Part shown: piece by piece, positions 50,240-59,618 of the stretch
Layout of the letters: every line of letters starts with the position of its first letter
Position numbering within the stretch: position 1 is the first letter of the stretch
NCBI GenBank assembly: GCA_905221605.1
Contig: CAJNDS010000002.1
Span: 997,881 to 1,061,880 of the forward strand
DNA from: Symbiodinium natans
Lineage: Eukaryota; Sar; Dinophyceae; Suessiales; Symbiodiniaceae
Length of the DNA stretch: 64,000 nt
Direction of reading: 5' to 3'
Made by a program: the position numbers and the translations under genes
The notes under the pieces: generated by a model
What the model saw: the letters and a program-made list of their open reading frames with translations, nothing else
What the model was told of the DNA's origin: nothing
The model's database searches: none

Positions 50240-50460
50240 AGGGTAGTTAATTATATTGAGGGCCCATGAAACTACCCTCAGACAAACCCTGAACCCCAAA
50301 CCCCTTAAAATGTGGCATTACCACCCCCCCCGCCTCGCCCTCAAAAACAACATCGTAGGATATCGTAGGTAAATGGAGCCCCTGGTGGGTATTCCAAGAC
50401 ATCATGCCGTCAAAATGGGGAAGCATGTCTCTCTTGCGTTGCTGTTCTTTATGGCTTAGG
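50240..50460 (-). CDS. Long open segment, possible exon
   Basis: About 70 codons open on the minus strand, including RDMLPHFDGMMSWNTHQGLH and later ISYDVVFEGEAGGVVMPHF. No telomeric repeats inside. The low end runs into a short inverted repeat near 50235-50280 (GGGTAGTT...AACTACCC), so the coding part is probably the upper two thirds. Confidence 0.4.
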
Positions 50461-50663
50461 GTTTAGGGAGTTTAGGGTCTAGGAGTCTAGGGTCTCTCTA
50501 TAAAATGCTTTTCGAACGGCTTTTCGAGAGCCCTTGGGGCCTGCAGCGACGGTTCAAAGTCGAGGGATTTGGGGCCTGCACAGGTCTTACCCTGTATCGT
50601 CAGTGTTTCACCCTAAACCCTAAACCTAAACCCTAAACCCTAAACCCTAAACCCTAATTAAAC

Positions 50664-50726
50664 CCCGTGAATTGCGGCTGGAGCTGCTGGCTGTGGATCC
50701 TGCTGTGGAGGTTGCTTGGCATGTGC
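50664..50726 (-). CDS. Exon-like segment, Gln/His-rich
   Basis: Reads HMPSNLHSRIHSQQLQPQFT; acceptor GCTGCCAG|G, donor ACGGG|GTTTAATTAGGG. The plus strand of the same block is open too (LRLELLAVDPAVEVAW), so strand is uncertain. Confidence 0.4.
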
Positions 50727-51111
50727 CTGGCAGCCAGAAGCCCAATGAAGCCCAAGACTGCAAACCCTTACGCCCGAACGTTTAGGGTTTAGGGTTTAGG
50801 GTTTAGGGTTCGGAGTCTAGGGTTTAGGGTTTAGGGTTTGGGGTTTGGGGTTCATGAACCCTTAAGGCGCCTCAATGTCACCAAAATGCAGGCTTGCAGG
50901 CTTGTTTCGGGGGAGGCTGCGGGCTAAGAATCAACACCGCCTTGCTCCTATGCTTGCTTGCGTATGAACAAAGCTACTGTAAGGACAACCCCGGGACCCT
51001 AGGCCCAAGTATGTGCTGTGTAAAGTACCAGCAGACCCTAAACCCTAAACCCTAAACCCTAAACCCTAAACCCTAAACCCTAAACCCTAAACCCTAAACC
51101 CTACTTCGCAC

Positions 51112-51196
51112 CGGTGCATGGATTCTTCCAGCAAAAAGCATCGACACGAGCCCACTGCCTTGGTTGCATTGGGCTGAGCAGTCGGAGTTGAGACAC
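51112..51196 (-). CDS. Exon of unknown protein
   Basis: Reads VSQLRLLSPMQPRQWARVDA then FCWKNPCT; acceptor AACCGCAG|G, donor ACCG|GTGCGA. Good coding look, flanked by arrays on both sides. Confidence 0.6.
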
Positions 51197-51511
51197 CTGC
51201 GGTTAGGGTTTAGGGTTTAGGGTTTAGGGTTTAGGGTTTAGGGTTTAGAGTTTAGGGTTTAGGGTTTAGGGTTTAGGGTTTAGAGTTTAGGGTTTTAAGT
51301 TTTGGGTTCAGGGTTTAGTGTTCAGGGTTTAGGGCTTGGGGCTCAGGGATTTTCGAGTTGAGTGTCTTGCTCTTGTTGTTGAGAGCTTCAAGGGTTTTTG
51401 GGTCATGTCGGAGATTTGGGGCCTCGGGCAGAGGTTAAGGGTTTAGGATTTAGGGTTTAGGGTTTAGGGTTTAGGATTTAGGGTTTAGGATTTAGGGTTT
51501 AGGGTTCAGGC

Positions 51512-51561
51512 GCTCTTGTGCGTGGCTCCCAGTGATGCGAAGGGCCCCCTTCCAATTCACG
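51512..51561 (-). CDS. Exon-like segment
   Basis: Reads VNWKGALRITGSHAQE; acceptor CGGTTAG|C, GC donor (GAGC|GCCTGA). Confidence 0.4.
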
Positions 51562-51699
51562 CTAACCGTTTAACCCCGCCACCACACACCCTGTCTAAAC
51601 CCTGAACCCAAAACCACCCTCTATAGGGATTAGATACCCGCCCTAAACCCTAAGCCCTAAACCCGACAAGGGCTCAGGGTCTGGGGATTAGTTTAGGGC

Positions 51700-51802
51700 T
51701 TAGGGTTTAGGGTTTAGGGTTTAGGGTTTAGGGTTTAGGGTTTAGGGTTTAGGGTTTAGGGTTTAGGGTTTAGGGTTTAGGGTTTAGGGTTTAGGGTTTA
51801 GG
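51700..51802. repeat. TTTAGGG array
   Basis: About 15 perfect units. Confidence 0.9.
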
Positions 51803-51869
51803 GGGAAGTTGAGGGTCTTGGCAATGGAGCCCGCAGCTCCCGCAAGCCCTGTATCTCCCTGCACATTGA
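51803..51869 (-). CDS. Exon of unknown protein
   Basis: Reads NVQGDTGLAGAAGSIAKTLN from acceptor TTTAAAG|TC; donor uncertain. It is the first exon-like segment downstream of the LTR element on the coding strand. Confidence 0.5.
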
Positions 51870-52130
51870 CTTTAAACGAAAGGGTTCCTAAGGGTTTAGG
51901 GTTCAGGGTTCAGGCTTTAGTGTTTAGGGTGTAGGGTTTCGGGTTTCGGGTTAGGGATCAGGGTTTAGGGTTTGGGGGTACCTAGGGAACGTTGGGGAAG
52001 CTTAGGGACCCGTAGGGAGTAGTAGGGAGTATCAGGGAGCCTCGGTGTTTCATATCCCCCCTTTGAGAACCCAATAATTAAGCAGCAACAAAACAGCCCC
52101 CGGCCTAAACCCTAAACCCTAAACCCTAAA

Positions 52131-52135
52131 CCCTA
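52131..52135. repeat. Target-site duplication, left copy
   Basis: CCCTA, matching 60955-60959 next to the other LTR. The target was a CCCTAAA-type sequence, which also makes a chance match more likely than usual. Confidence 0.7.
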
Positions 52136-52427
52136 TACGGGGGCAACCGAAAGGGGAAAGGAAATAATCTCAACCCTTGGCTGCCTAAATGAACTCCCTG
52201 AACCGAAGAACACAACACAGATCCAGACAAGAGCACCCGAAGGAGAGAGGGGGATATCCTTACCAAAGTAACCAGACACCAACCCCAACTCCAAACCCCA
52301 GGGCACTACTTTTCGCTTTGAACAGCCGTTGTTAGTGGCCATTCTTGAGCCACAAAGGTTACCAGGTTCATTGACCCTTTATCCTTCAACACCAACCCTT
52401 TTTCACAATACAAACTGCAGCTCCGCA
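52136..52427 (-). repeat. 3' LTR of the retroelement
   Basis: Same 292 bases as 60663-60954 with one substitution (52165). Its outer end abuts a CCCTAAA array, so the element landed inside telomere-type repeat. Confidence 0.92.
52344..52363 (-). other. Spliced-leader-like sequence, 3' LTR copy
   Basis: Identical to the stretch at 60871-60890. Being in both LTRs it was part of the element before its last insertion. Confidence 0.5.
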
Positions 52428-52440
52428 CTCCCCCTGTCCT
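52428..52440 (-). promoter_or_regulatory. Polypurine tract
   Basis: AGGACAGGGGGAG directly before the 3' LTR on the element strand, the expected primer for plus-strand DNA synthesis. One pyrimidine interrupts it. Confidence 0.75.
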
Positions 52441-52800
52441 AGGATTTCCTAGGACACACATTGGAGGTGCAGACTTTTGGCCAAAAACTGCCATTAGGGC
52501 AGCAGCCAGCTGCTTGGAATGCATATTATGGTTTTACGTCATCCAGGACGAATTTATAGCACATTGGCTAAACACCTGTTACCACAGAGAATTTTTTTTA
52601 CCATGATTCTCTTGTCATTGAAGACTCTTCAGCCTTCTTCACCACGAACCGTGGTCTTCGCTACGCAAAAGGCTACTGACTTCTACTATCAGGGATTTCC
52701 ATACCCTTAATAGTAACCGCCATACTTTCAGCACATTGGCTGTTCCAGCGCACCTGTCTTCAGAAAGAGAAAAAACCATTCCCTCATCAATACCATCCAG
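52441..52800 (-). other. Element 3' untranslated region
   Basis: Between the last stop and the purine tract. Short frames on both strands here have no domain. Two near copies of a CACATTGGCT/AGCACATTGGCT phrase (about 52559 and 52731) suggest small internal repeats. Confidence 0.5.
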
Positions 52801-53187
52801 TCATCCCTTCTTCTTCTTCTTCTTCCGGTGGGCATCGATGCTTAGGTGAAGTCGCAGCAAAACATGCTCCAGGTCCGACACTGTAAGAACAGGATCCTGC
52901 ACGCACCTTTGAATTGAGGATACCAATCCTTCTCTCTTCGCGTCCTCAATTGCTTGGCAAGATTGACCCAGCTCTGCATCCACAGTAGTAGACGCTTGCG
53001 CATCCACATCAGAGGAACGATCCTTTTCCTCAGGACCTTTCACCACTACCACCTCTTCCTTCTTGGGGCTTTGACTTTTCTCTTTCTTCTTCGTCTTTCC
53101 CACGACGCTTGACTTTGTGCGCATTCTCGAAGAGGCCTTTTCCCCTCCAGAAACCACCGCATTGGATGATGATCCACCCCTTCTCAA
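52801..53187 (-). CDS. Element frame 4: C-terminal tail
   Basis: 128 codons overlapping the end of frame 3 in the +1 frame. Reads KSQSPKKEEVVVVKGPEEKD, then a helical end VQDPVLTVSDLEHVLLRLHL and a poly-Lys stop. It looks like the natural end of the frame 3 protein, joined by another frame change near 53110-53160. Confidence 0.5.
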   Translation of the reverse strand: MRRGGSSSNAVVSGGEKASSRMRTKSSVVGKTKKKEKSQSPKKEEVVVVKGPEEKDRSSDVDAQASTTVDAELGQSCQAIEDAKREGLVSSIQRCVQDPVLTVSDLEHVLLRLHLSIDAHRKKKKKKG

Positions 53188-56100
53188 TGTTCGCCGGCAT
53201 CTTCTTCGGCTTTGGAACCAGAAGAGTATAAGGATCCTCGCTAGCCGCCGTTTTCCTCTTCTTTTTGGCCTTTCTCACCTCTTCCTCAACGGCAACATCC
53301 GTCTCCGAAGTTCCAACCACCTCCTTTTCGGCAGGAGTATCCTTGCTGGACTCCCTTTCTAGGGACCTCTTTTTGCCCCTTTTGGGATCTCTCTCTTCTT
53401 CCATATTGGCTCGCTCGAACCATATCCTCAGGTCATTGACCCATTCTTCCACGTCCGCCAGCGAAACCTCATACGACTTCACTATTTCGTGAAGTTCCAG
53501 CAAGGACAGCATACCAGTGGTCCATGAACACCATTCTGTATCCATCTGTTCAGCGTCTCCATTGAACTTCAGGAGTTTGAACACTGGGTCCGCCTCTGCA
53601 CGAGCCAAATCTGACTTGCCATTGGACATAAATGAAATCGCCTCCATCAGCAGTTCTACCATTTTGGTATCATCGTCATAAACCATGAAATCCTCCTCTT
53701 CTTCATCAAACCGTTCAGGAGAAATCTCCTTTCCTCCACCTCTTGTACCAGAACTTCTCCTGGGACCATCCCTTGGGGGCGTCCTTGGAGACCTTGGCCT
53801 CTGTTCATCCAGCGGATCACCATGCTCAAAGACACACTTGTCCCCATAACGGCACTTCCCAGACTGAGCAAACTGGATACACCTTACACCAGTTGCATTG
53901 TGTGAGAACTTACAGTTCTCTCCAGAGAAGCAGTGTCTCCCAGCCACATAGTACTTGCACCAATACGATTGTAGCACCACATCATCTTCTGAATGGATGA
54001 ATTTGCAATTTTCACCAAATTTGCAGCGATCTTTTCCCCTGCTGAACCAATAGCAGAAGCCTTTCTTCCTCCTCTCCAGACGCTCCGCCTCGTACCGGTC
54101 CATAGGGCGATTCTGCTCTACATGAACATTGCCATGTACCTGAAAACTGCTCCCTTCACCCAAGGTGCTATCAGTATTCGATGCTTTGAGTACAGCTGGA
54201 AAACCTGGCCTTGGTCCTACCACCTTCATGATTGGTTTTCCACCAGCTCCTGAGCCATGCTGAGACGATCCAAAAACATTGAACATTTTCAAGAAGGCCT
54301 TTCTAGTGCCGATCTTCCGCACCTTTTTGATTGGATGATTCATTGCTCCAACCTTGCATCCAGATACATTCGAACGACACAACCTCCTATACCCAGCTCT
54401 ATACCCCTTTTTCCAAAGAGCCATAAGAATTCTAGAGGCAGTAACATTCTCCACCTCTACCTTTTCCGACTGTCCCTCACTTTCCGGAACAAACCCATCC
54501 AACCCATCCATATCTGAAGACCTTTCCATCTTTTTTGACACCACTTCGTCGAGGTAATCTTCAGAGATCCAGGGTAAGTTCCTCTTAGAGGAAAAATCGT
54601 CACCATTGTCCGGTCCTTCACCAGGATACCCCTTCGTGCTGTCAAAGATCCTACCAGTAGTGCGGTCCTGCGCAGAGAAATCCCAGTTGGAAGCGACACG
54701 AGAATACACCGACCACAAGAACATTCTTGTGCCAGCCAATCTTGACGAACCACTGGATGTCTCCTCTTCTGGAGAAACTTCTGGCGCTTTGCCATCCCTT
54801 CCAGCGTCACCAATTTTCTCACCTCCAGCATCTTCAATGGGGATAGGGGGTTCATTGATCCCTTGTTCAAGTACCGCATCTTGCTGTCCGAGAATCTCCA
54901 GCACCATCCCTGAAGGATCCACTTCCTCGTCAGCATCGTCGTCCATCCTGTTCCAGAGAACCTCCAATTGATCAGCACAAGTCGCCGCCTGAAGGAACTC
55001 CATCATTTGATCCTTCCCGCGCTGCCAGAGAAATTCCGAATTCACCACTGACCCTTGGCCTCCTAGGGTAAGGAACGGAGCAACCAATTTGGCTACCCTC
55101 GCCATAAGTTCAACGTGAACTTCCATGCCTGGACTGCGACTCCAATCGTAGGCAATTGCCTCCATAGCAGTTCCAAACTTTTCAGTATTTCTGAATTCCC
55201 CTTCCAGACCAGGAGACAGCAATGCTCCCATCACCGAGAGAGGATCATTTCCCACCGCCGGCAAGCACGGATTTTCATGGAACGAATGATGCAAATCACC
55301 ATAATGTCCTTGATCTCTCCTTTGAAAAAGGAGTGTCCCAGTCTCCAGCTGGGTATTCAGTTCATCCACTTGAACCATTTCAGCACATATCCTCTGTGCT
55401 GCAGTTGCTATTGCCGGCCAGATGGTACGATCGGTCAAACCGCGACGCATAACCCAATCAGTTGTTGGCGACTGAATCAGCGTTCGTGGGTCATACACCA
55501 TAACCACCAATGTACCATCATCCATTGACTGATCAGCATCGTCCGCCAGTGCCAGGTTCAATTCCTGTTCACTTGCACCTTCGGATGACATGCTAATAAC
55601 CAAATTTCGATCCATTTTATTGGACCCCTTCTGACAGTCCCTTTGCCCCACAGGCAACTTGCCGACAGCAACCTTCCAATAAATCCGATTCAGAAGGCCT
55701 TTAGTAAGCAATTGCTGAGGGTCCTTCTTCACCGGACGAACATCCAATATCTTCGCACCATCACCACGGAGTTCATTGCTCCCACCTTCTCCTTCTTTTT
55801 GGTCGGTCTCCTCGCCAGGAATTTGCACCGCTCCTTCCAGCGCCGTCACCTGTCCAGCCACTTCTTGCCCAGGTAGAACTTGAGCGCTTTCAGATACGTT
55901 CACCTGTCCAGCAGAACCTTGCCCAGGTAAAACCTCATCCGTGGAGCCCACCGCCAGCGAACCAACTATAACTGAGCCATCCCTTGCTCTTTTTTGAGAC
56001 TGCTCAGTTCGACGAGAAGGTTGTGGTAGCGAAAAAACTCGAGAAGTCACTTCTTGGCGGGTCTCCCCCCGCGACGCTTTGTCGCGCCCTTCGCCAAGGT

Positions 56101-57724
56101 GAACCGATTTTTTCTGCCCATCATTGGAGCTTGAAGAACCAGACTCAGTAAGTGGAACATTGCCACGCGTCGCAGTTCTTTGTGAATCCCTTTCTCGCAA
56201 AAAGATTTCCCTCAGGTGTCGCGCGCTGTTGGTTTCTTCCTCGCTTGAATCACCTGAGGAATCAGCATAGGAGACCAGAGCTCCCGTCTGATCATCATCA
56301 TCCACCAAATCTGCCCACGCTCTGCTGAATGGGTACGACAAACCACCACGGGGCTTTACTGGTTCCAGCGGCTTTGGCTTTTCCACCACTTCCGCCGGCT
56401 GCACACGCCGTTGTGAGCGAGAGCGTGGCACCTGTCGCACCTGTTTTTTATCCAGCAAGGGCCTTCCCCTTTTCACAGGGTTTGATCTTGACCGATACGC
56501 CTTTGTTGGCGGGTTCACCGGTGGCATTCCAACTCCCACCAATCGCAACCTCTGCACGCACAGCGGGGATCTCTGCGCAAGCGTCCAAGCATCACGGTAC
56601 TTGCCGGTGTCGAAAATCTCTCGATAAGACCCTCGCGGCATCTCCTTTGTACCAGGACCTTCAGCTTCACGCACCTGAGAGATAGTTCTCACCCCACCTC
56701 TTCCAGCTTCACGGCTTCCAGAAGATTGCTCCATGCGTACCGATGCGTTGGTGGAAACAGCCACATCCGGCGACATTGGCCGGTACTGAACACCACCCAC
56801 CAATTGCAGAATTTTGCAGGCCGTCACCTTGTTAACTCCTTTTTCCACCATATCCTCCACGAAGATATACTCTTGTAGCTCTCTGACATTGGTTACACCA
56901 AGCTTGATCATAACGTCACTTACGTGAGGTATATACACCCACAAGTGTTTGTTGCGAGCCATCCAATTTTCTATTGGCTCTTCAGGATTCTGAAGACGTA
57001 CCGTGGTAGACTCTGCCACCGAATCCTTTTGTACATCTCCATCTGCTCCATCCAGTGTATCACCCTCACCTGTTTTCTTTGACACATTGGTCATTTGCAA
57101 CGCCTGTGGTGCCGAAGATGATGAAGATTCCGCTCCCCCACTTACTGGTGGTTGAAAGGTGTTCCTGTCGGAAATCTCCAATCCTCTTCCTCTTCGAAAC
57201 GAAACATGGTTCGCCACATTCGCCAGATGCTTCAGTTGGGCCAGTCGCTCTTCAGACATTTCGTCGTGGGAATACTTGCAACCATATCGCACGCGACATC
57301 TCCCTTTGAGGTAGTAGTCGAAGCAGCAATGATGGAACCCTGCGTCCCTTATGGCCCTCCGAGAAGCATTGTCCCAGGATCTGCCGGGTTCCCAAGTCCC
57401 TTCCAAAACCGCTTTTTCGTCGTGCGAATATCTGCAAGAATTTCCATATTTACAACCTCCTTGGTTGTAATACAGACACATTTGCCTCTTTGGCTCGACT
57501 GACAGACTCACCCTTTGATGCACCTTTACCAAAGTTGTACTTGGCTCTGAAAGCTGAATCCTCCCGCTCCTGCTGTGCCTCATCCACTGTGCCTTCTTCT
57601 GTAGGAGGATCGCCAATGTCCCCATCCTCGTCTCCAGCTTTTTGGCTGTTCTTTGGCTCAGTTGGCCCTCCTCCTGGCCAACCTTCACCATAACGCCGAT
57701 GTTCATAGGAACACTCATCTCCAT
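53030..57724 (-). CDS. Element frame 3: multi-CCCH protein
   Basis: 1564 codons; the first 75 overlap frame 2 and look non-coding, so real translation likely enters from frame 2. Two CCCH fingers at residues about 83-101 (C-x7-C-x5-C-x3-H, CLYYNQGGCKYGNSCRYSH) and 134-153; three more at about 1220-1305 (for example CKYYVAGRHCFSGENCKFSH). The middle is rich in Ser, Glu and Arg, with an unassigned globular-looking part at about 730-930 (TIWPAIATAAQRICAEMVQV). A nuclear-signal-like Lys run lies at about 1490-1500. CCCH fingers usually bind single-stranded RNA. No reverse transcriptase, integrase or RNase H motif found. Confidence 0.8.
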   Translation of the reverse strand: MEMSVPMNIGVMVKVGQEEGQLSQRTAKKLETRMGTLAILLQKKAQWMRHSRSGRIQLSEPSTTLVKVHQRVSLSVEPKRQMCLYYNQGGCKYGNSCRYSHDEKAVLEGTWEPGRSWDNASRRAIRDAGFHHCCFDYYLKGRCRVRYGCKYSHDEMSEERLAQLKHLANVANHVSFRRGRGLEISDRNTFQPPVSGGAESSSSSAPQALQMTNVSKKTGEGDTLDGADGDVQKDSVAESTTVRLQNPEEPIENWMARNKHLWVYIPHVSDVMIKLGVTNVRELQEYIFVEDMVEKGVNKVTACKILQLVGGVQYRPMSPDVAVSTNASVRMEQSSGSREAGRGGVRTISQVREAEGPGTKEMPRGSYREIFDTGKYRDAWTLAQRSPLCVQRLRLVGVGMPPVNPPTKAYRSRSNPVKRGRPLLDKKQVRQVPRSRSQRRVQPAEVVEKPKPLEPVKPRGGLSYPFSRAWADLVDDDDQTGALVSYADSSGDSSEEETNSARHLREIFLRERDSQRTATRGNVPLTESGSSSSNDGQKKSVHLGEGRDKASRGETRQEVTSRVFSLPQPSRRTEQSQKRARDGSVIVGSLAVGSTDEVLPGQGSAGQVNVSESAQVLPGQEVAGQVTALEGAVQIPGEETDQKEGEGGSNELRGDGAKILDVRPVKKDPQQLLTKGLLNRIYWKVAVGKLPVGQRDCQKGSNKMDRNLVISMSSEGASEQELNLALADDADQSMDDGTLVVMVYDPRTLIQSPTTDWVMRRGLTDRTIWPAIATAAQRICAEMVQVDELNTQLETGTLLFQRRDQGHYGDLHHSFHENPCLPAVGNDPLSVMGALLSPGLEGEFRNTEKFGTAMEAIAYDWSRSPGMEVHVELMARVAKLVAPFLTLGGQGSVVNSEFLWQRGKDQMMEFLQAATCADQLEVLWNRMDDDADEEVDPSGMVLEILGQQDAVLEQGINEPPIPIEDAGGEKIGDAGRDGKAPEVSPEEETSSGSSRLAGTRMFLWSVYSRVASNWDFSAQDRTTGRIFDSTKGYPGEGPDNGDDFSSKRNLPWISEDYLDEVVSKKMERSSDMDGLDGFVPESEGQSEKVEVENVTASRILMALWKKGYRAGYRRLCRSNVSGCKVGAMNHPIKKVRKIGTRKAFLKMFNVFGSSQHGSGAGGKPIMKVVGPRPGFPAVLKASNTDSTLGEGSSFQVHGNVHVEQNRPMDRYEAERLERRKKGFCYWFSRGKDRCKFGENCKFIHSEDDVVLQSYWCKYYVAGRHCFSGENCKFSHNATGVRCIQFAQSGKCRYGDKCVFEHGDPLDEQRPRSPRTPPRDGPRRSSGTRGGGKEISPERFDEEEEDFMVYDDDTKMVELLMEAISFMSNGKSDLARAEADPVFKLLKFNGDAEQMDTEWCSWTTGMLSLLELHEIVKSYEVSLADVEEWVNDLRIWFERANMEEERDPKRGKKRSLERESSKDTPAEKEVVGTSETDVAVEEEVRKAKKKRKTAASEDPYTLLVPKPKKMPANIEKGWIIIQCGGFWRGKGLFENAHKVKRRGKDEEEREKSKPQEGRGGSGERS

Positions 57725-59618
57725 TGCGACACCTTCCCTGATTGAAAAACTTGCACAGCTTGCTGCACCCTGGCGACACAGTTTTTGGCGTCAGGTGAGC
57801 TTTCTTATACTGATCGGGATCCATGTAGGCTTCCATTGGCTTGTTTTCTCTCTTACTCATGGATTCAACTGCACCATCAAGCTCCTGCAAAAACCGCTTG
57901 GTATCCAGCCAAAGCGCATTCCAAAGTTCATCTTTGCCTTGACTCAGCAACGTTGCCACCGCTTCACCCACAACTGGTCGACTAAATCTCCTTTTCTTAC
58001 ATGCCAGTTCGTAGAGCGCGTTGTGGTACTGCTTTCGGGAAAAGGTGGTTGTCTTTCCCAAGCCTGCGCCTTCTGTACCATCGGGCTTCCAACCATCACT
58101 TTGCAAGATGCCATATGCACGCCGAGCTTCCGCATCCAGGAATGCATGGTCTGCAACACACTCCATTACCTCATCCATTGTACGACTCAGCAGCATCCCA
58201 GTGATTTTGCCCACATAGGCCTTATCAGCCTTTCCATCCTCCAGAAGAGCTCTATAGATCTTTTCTCCATAGAGTTGCCTTTCCTCTTGTTCTTCTGAGG
58301 ATAACTCCTGATCAGCAAACCATTCATCGGATTGCTCTTCCTCCCATTTCCAGTGCCATTGACCGTTGGAATCTTGGTACCATTGACCATCACACCATGA
58401 ATTTCCCCACCACGCCCATTTGCGCTGCGCTGGAGAAGAGTCCTCATCGTCCTCTTCAAAAACTAGGCAGGAATCTAAAATCACAGTGCCATCATCATCC
58501 ACCCTCTTCACTGTCGTGCAGACAGTGTCACCGATTTTGAAAGAGGGTGCATTTTTCCCGTCTTCAGGAATCAGCACATTCAGATCACCGTGTTCCAAAA
58601 AGGCTCCATATACATTGATGCAACGCACCAGAGCAGTGATCCTATCTCCGGCTTGATAACCATGCTCCCCAGGTGTCACCAAGGCTCCCTCATTGGGCAC
58701 TTCCTTTGCCTGTTCTTCAGAAACCATCTCTGTATCATCGGCTCCTGGAACATCCCTTGTTTCCACCTTTGGGTCAAGCTGCTTGTCCTGCTCCTGCACG
58801 AGTCCCACAAGATCATCCACCTTGTGCTCAAGGGGTTCAGGACCTTCCTCTTTTCCAGCCAATGGCTTTGCCCCATCTGTTACAGTTCGCTCGGTGTCGA
58901 CTTCCGGCAAGCTTTCAGACGGCAATACTTCCCCCTTCGTGGGAGTGGACCCATCATTGGAGTCTTTTGTCAAACCTTCTGCAGCAGGCAAATTTTCTTC
59001 CACTGCAGGGCTATTGGATTGCTCATCCGCGGCAGGGACATTTTCTTCCACCGCAGGCTCCTTTGGCTCCATGGTTTCCAAAAGAGAATCACCACCATCA
59101 TTGACCACAGCTGCCTCATTGGCTCCGGTGTAGCCTTTGCTATTTCGTTCCTCGCTGCTAACTTCAGGTTGCACCAGTGCGTCCACCTGTGAACCTCCGT
59201 CGTCAGCTGCTACGGAGACCTGCGCCCCATTGTTGCAGTCGTCCGCGGAACGTGACACCATATGCGCCTCAACCCGTGCTTCCTCCGCACTCAAGGTACT
59301 ATCTGGCACATTGACCCGCGCTTCATTGGCGCTCCAGGCCTCATCTTTCAGATCAACCGTGTCTCCAGCTATTCCAGAAGCTTCTTTTTTCCCTTGAATG
59401 GCAGGATTCCTGGCACCAAACGAAGAGACCTCCTCAGTCGTAACGCACAACTTTTTCCCTCCGTCATCCAAATCTCCAGGACCACCTTCCTGAACGACAG
59501 GTACCACATCCACCACTCGCTCTTCTGCAGCCGACACAGTTCCAATCTCCGCATCGGGCATTTTTTCCTCTGGACCCACCGATTCCACCGCTGCCACACC
59601 CTCAGAAAGCGCTTTCAT
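57450..59618 (-). CDS. Element frame 2: S1, MLLE-like, CCCH
   Basis: 722 codons. Residues 1-310 are acidic and low-complexity. Residues about 318-385 form an S1/OB RNA-binding fold (GYQAGDRITALVRCINVYGA, then IGDTVCTTVKRVD). Residues 400-430 are Trp-rich. Residues about 450-509 match the MLLE/PABC domain of poly(A)-binding protein, with the signature KITGMLLS inside YVGKITGMLLSRTMDEVME; this domain binds PAM2 peptides. Residues about 618-641 form a CCCH finger (CKFFNQGRCRNGDECSYEH). The end overlaps the next frame by 274 bases; a +1 change of frame near 57480-57530 would link them. ATGA overlap with frame 1 also allows stop-start coupling. Confidence 0.8.
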   Translation of the reverse strand: MKALSEGVAAVESVGPEEKMPDAEIGTVSAAEERVVDVVPVVQEGGPGDLDDGGKKLCVTTEEVSSFGARNPAIQGKKEASGIAGDTVDLKDEAWSANEARVNVPDSTLSAEEARVEAHMVSRSADDCNNGAQVSVAADDGGSQVDALVQPEVSSEERNSKGYTGANEAAVVNDGGDSLLETMEPKEPAVEENVPAADEQSNSPAVEENLPAAEGLTKDSNDGSTPTKGEVLPSESLPEVDTERTVTDGAKPLAGKEEGPEPLEHKVDDLVGLVQEQDKQLDPKVETRDVPGADDTEMVSEEQAKEVPNEGALVTPGEHGYQAGDRITALVRCINVYGAFLEHGDLNVLIPEDGKNAPSFKIGDTVCTTVKRVDDDGTVILDSCLVFEEDDEDSSPAQRKWAWWGNSWCDGQWYQDSNGQWHWKWEEEQSDEWFADQELSSEEQEERQLYGEKIYRALLEDGKADKAYVGKITGMLLSRTMDEVMECVADHAFLDAEARRAYGILQSDGWKPDGTEGAGLGKTTTFSRKQYHNALYELACKKRRFSRPVVGEAVATLLSQGKDELWNALWLDTKRFLQELDGAVESMSKRENKPMEAYMDPDQYKKAHLTPKTVSPGCSKLCKFFNQGRCRNGDECSYEHRRYGEGWPGGGPTEPKNSQKAGDEDGDIGDPPTEEGTVDEAQQEREDSAFRAKYNFGKGASKGESVSRAKEANVSVLQPRRL

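Noticed and set aside
52133-52524. Short minus-strand genes across the 3' LTR
   Set aside because: They lie in the LTR and untranslated end of the element, repeat in the other LTR and have no domain.
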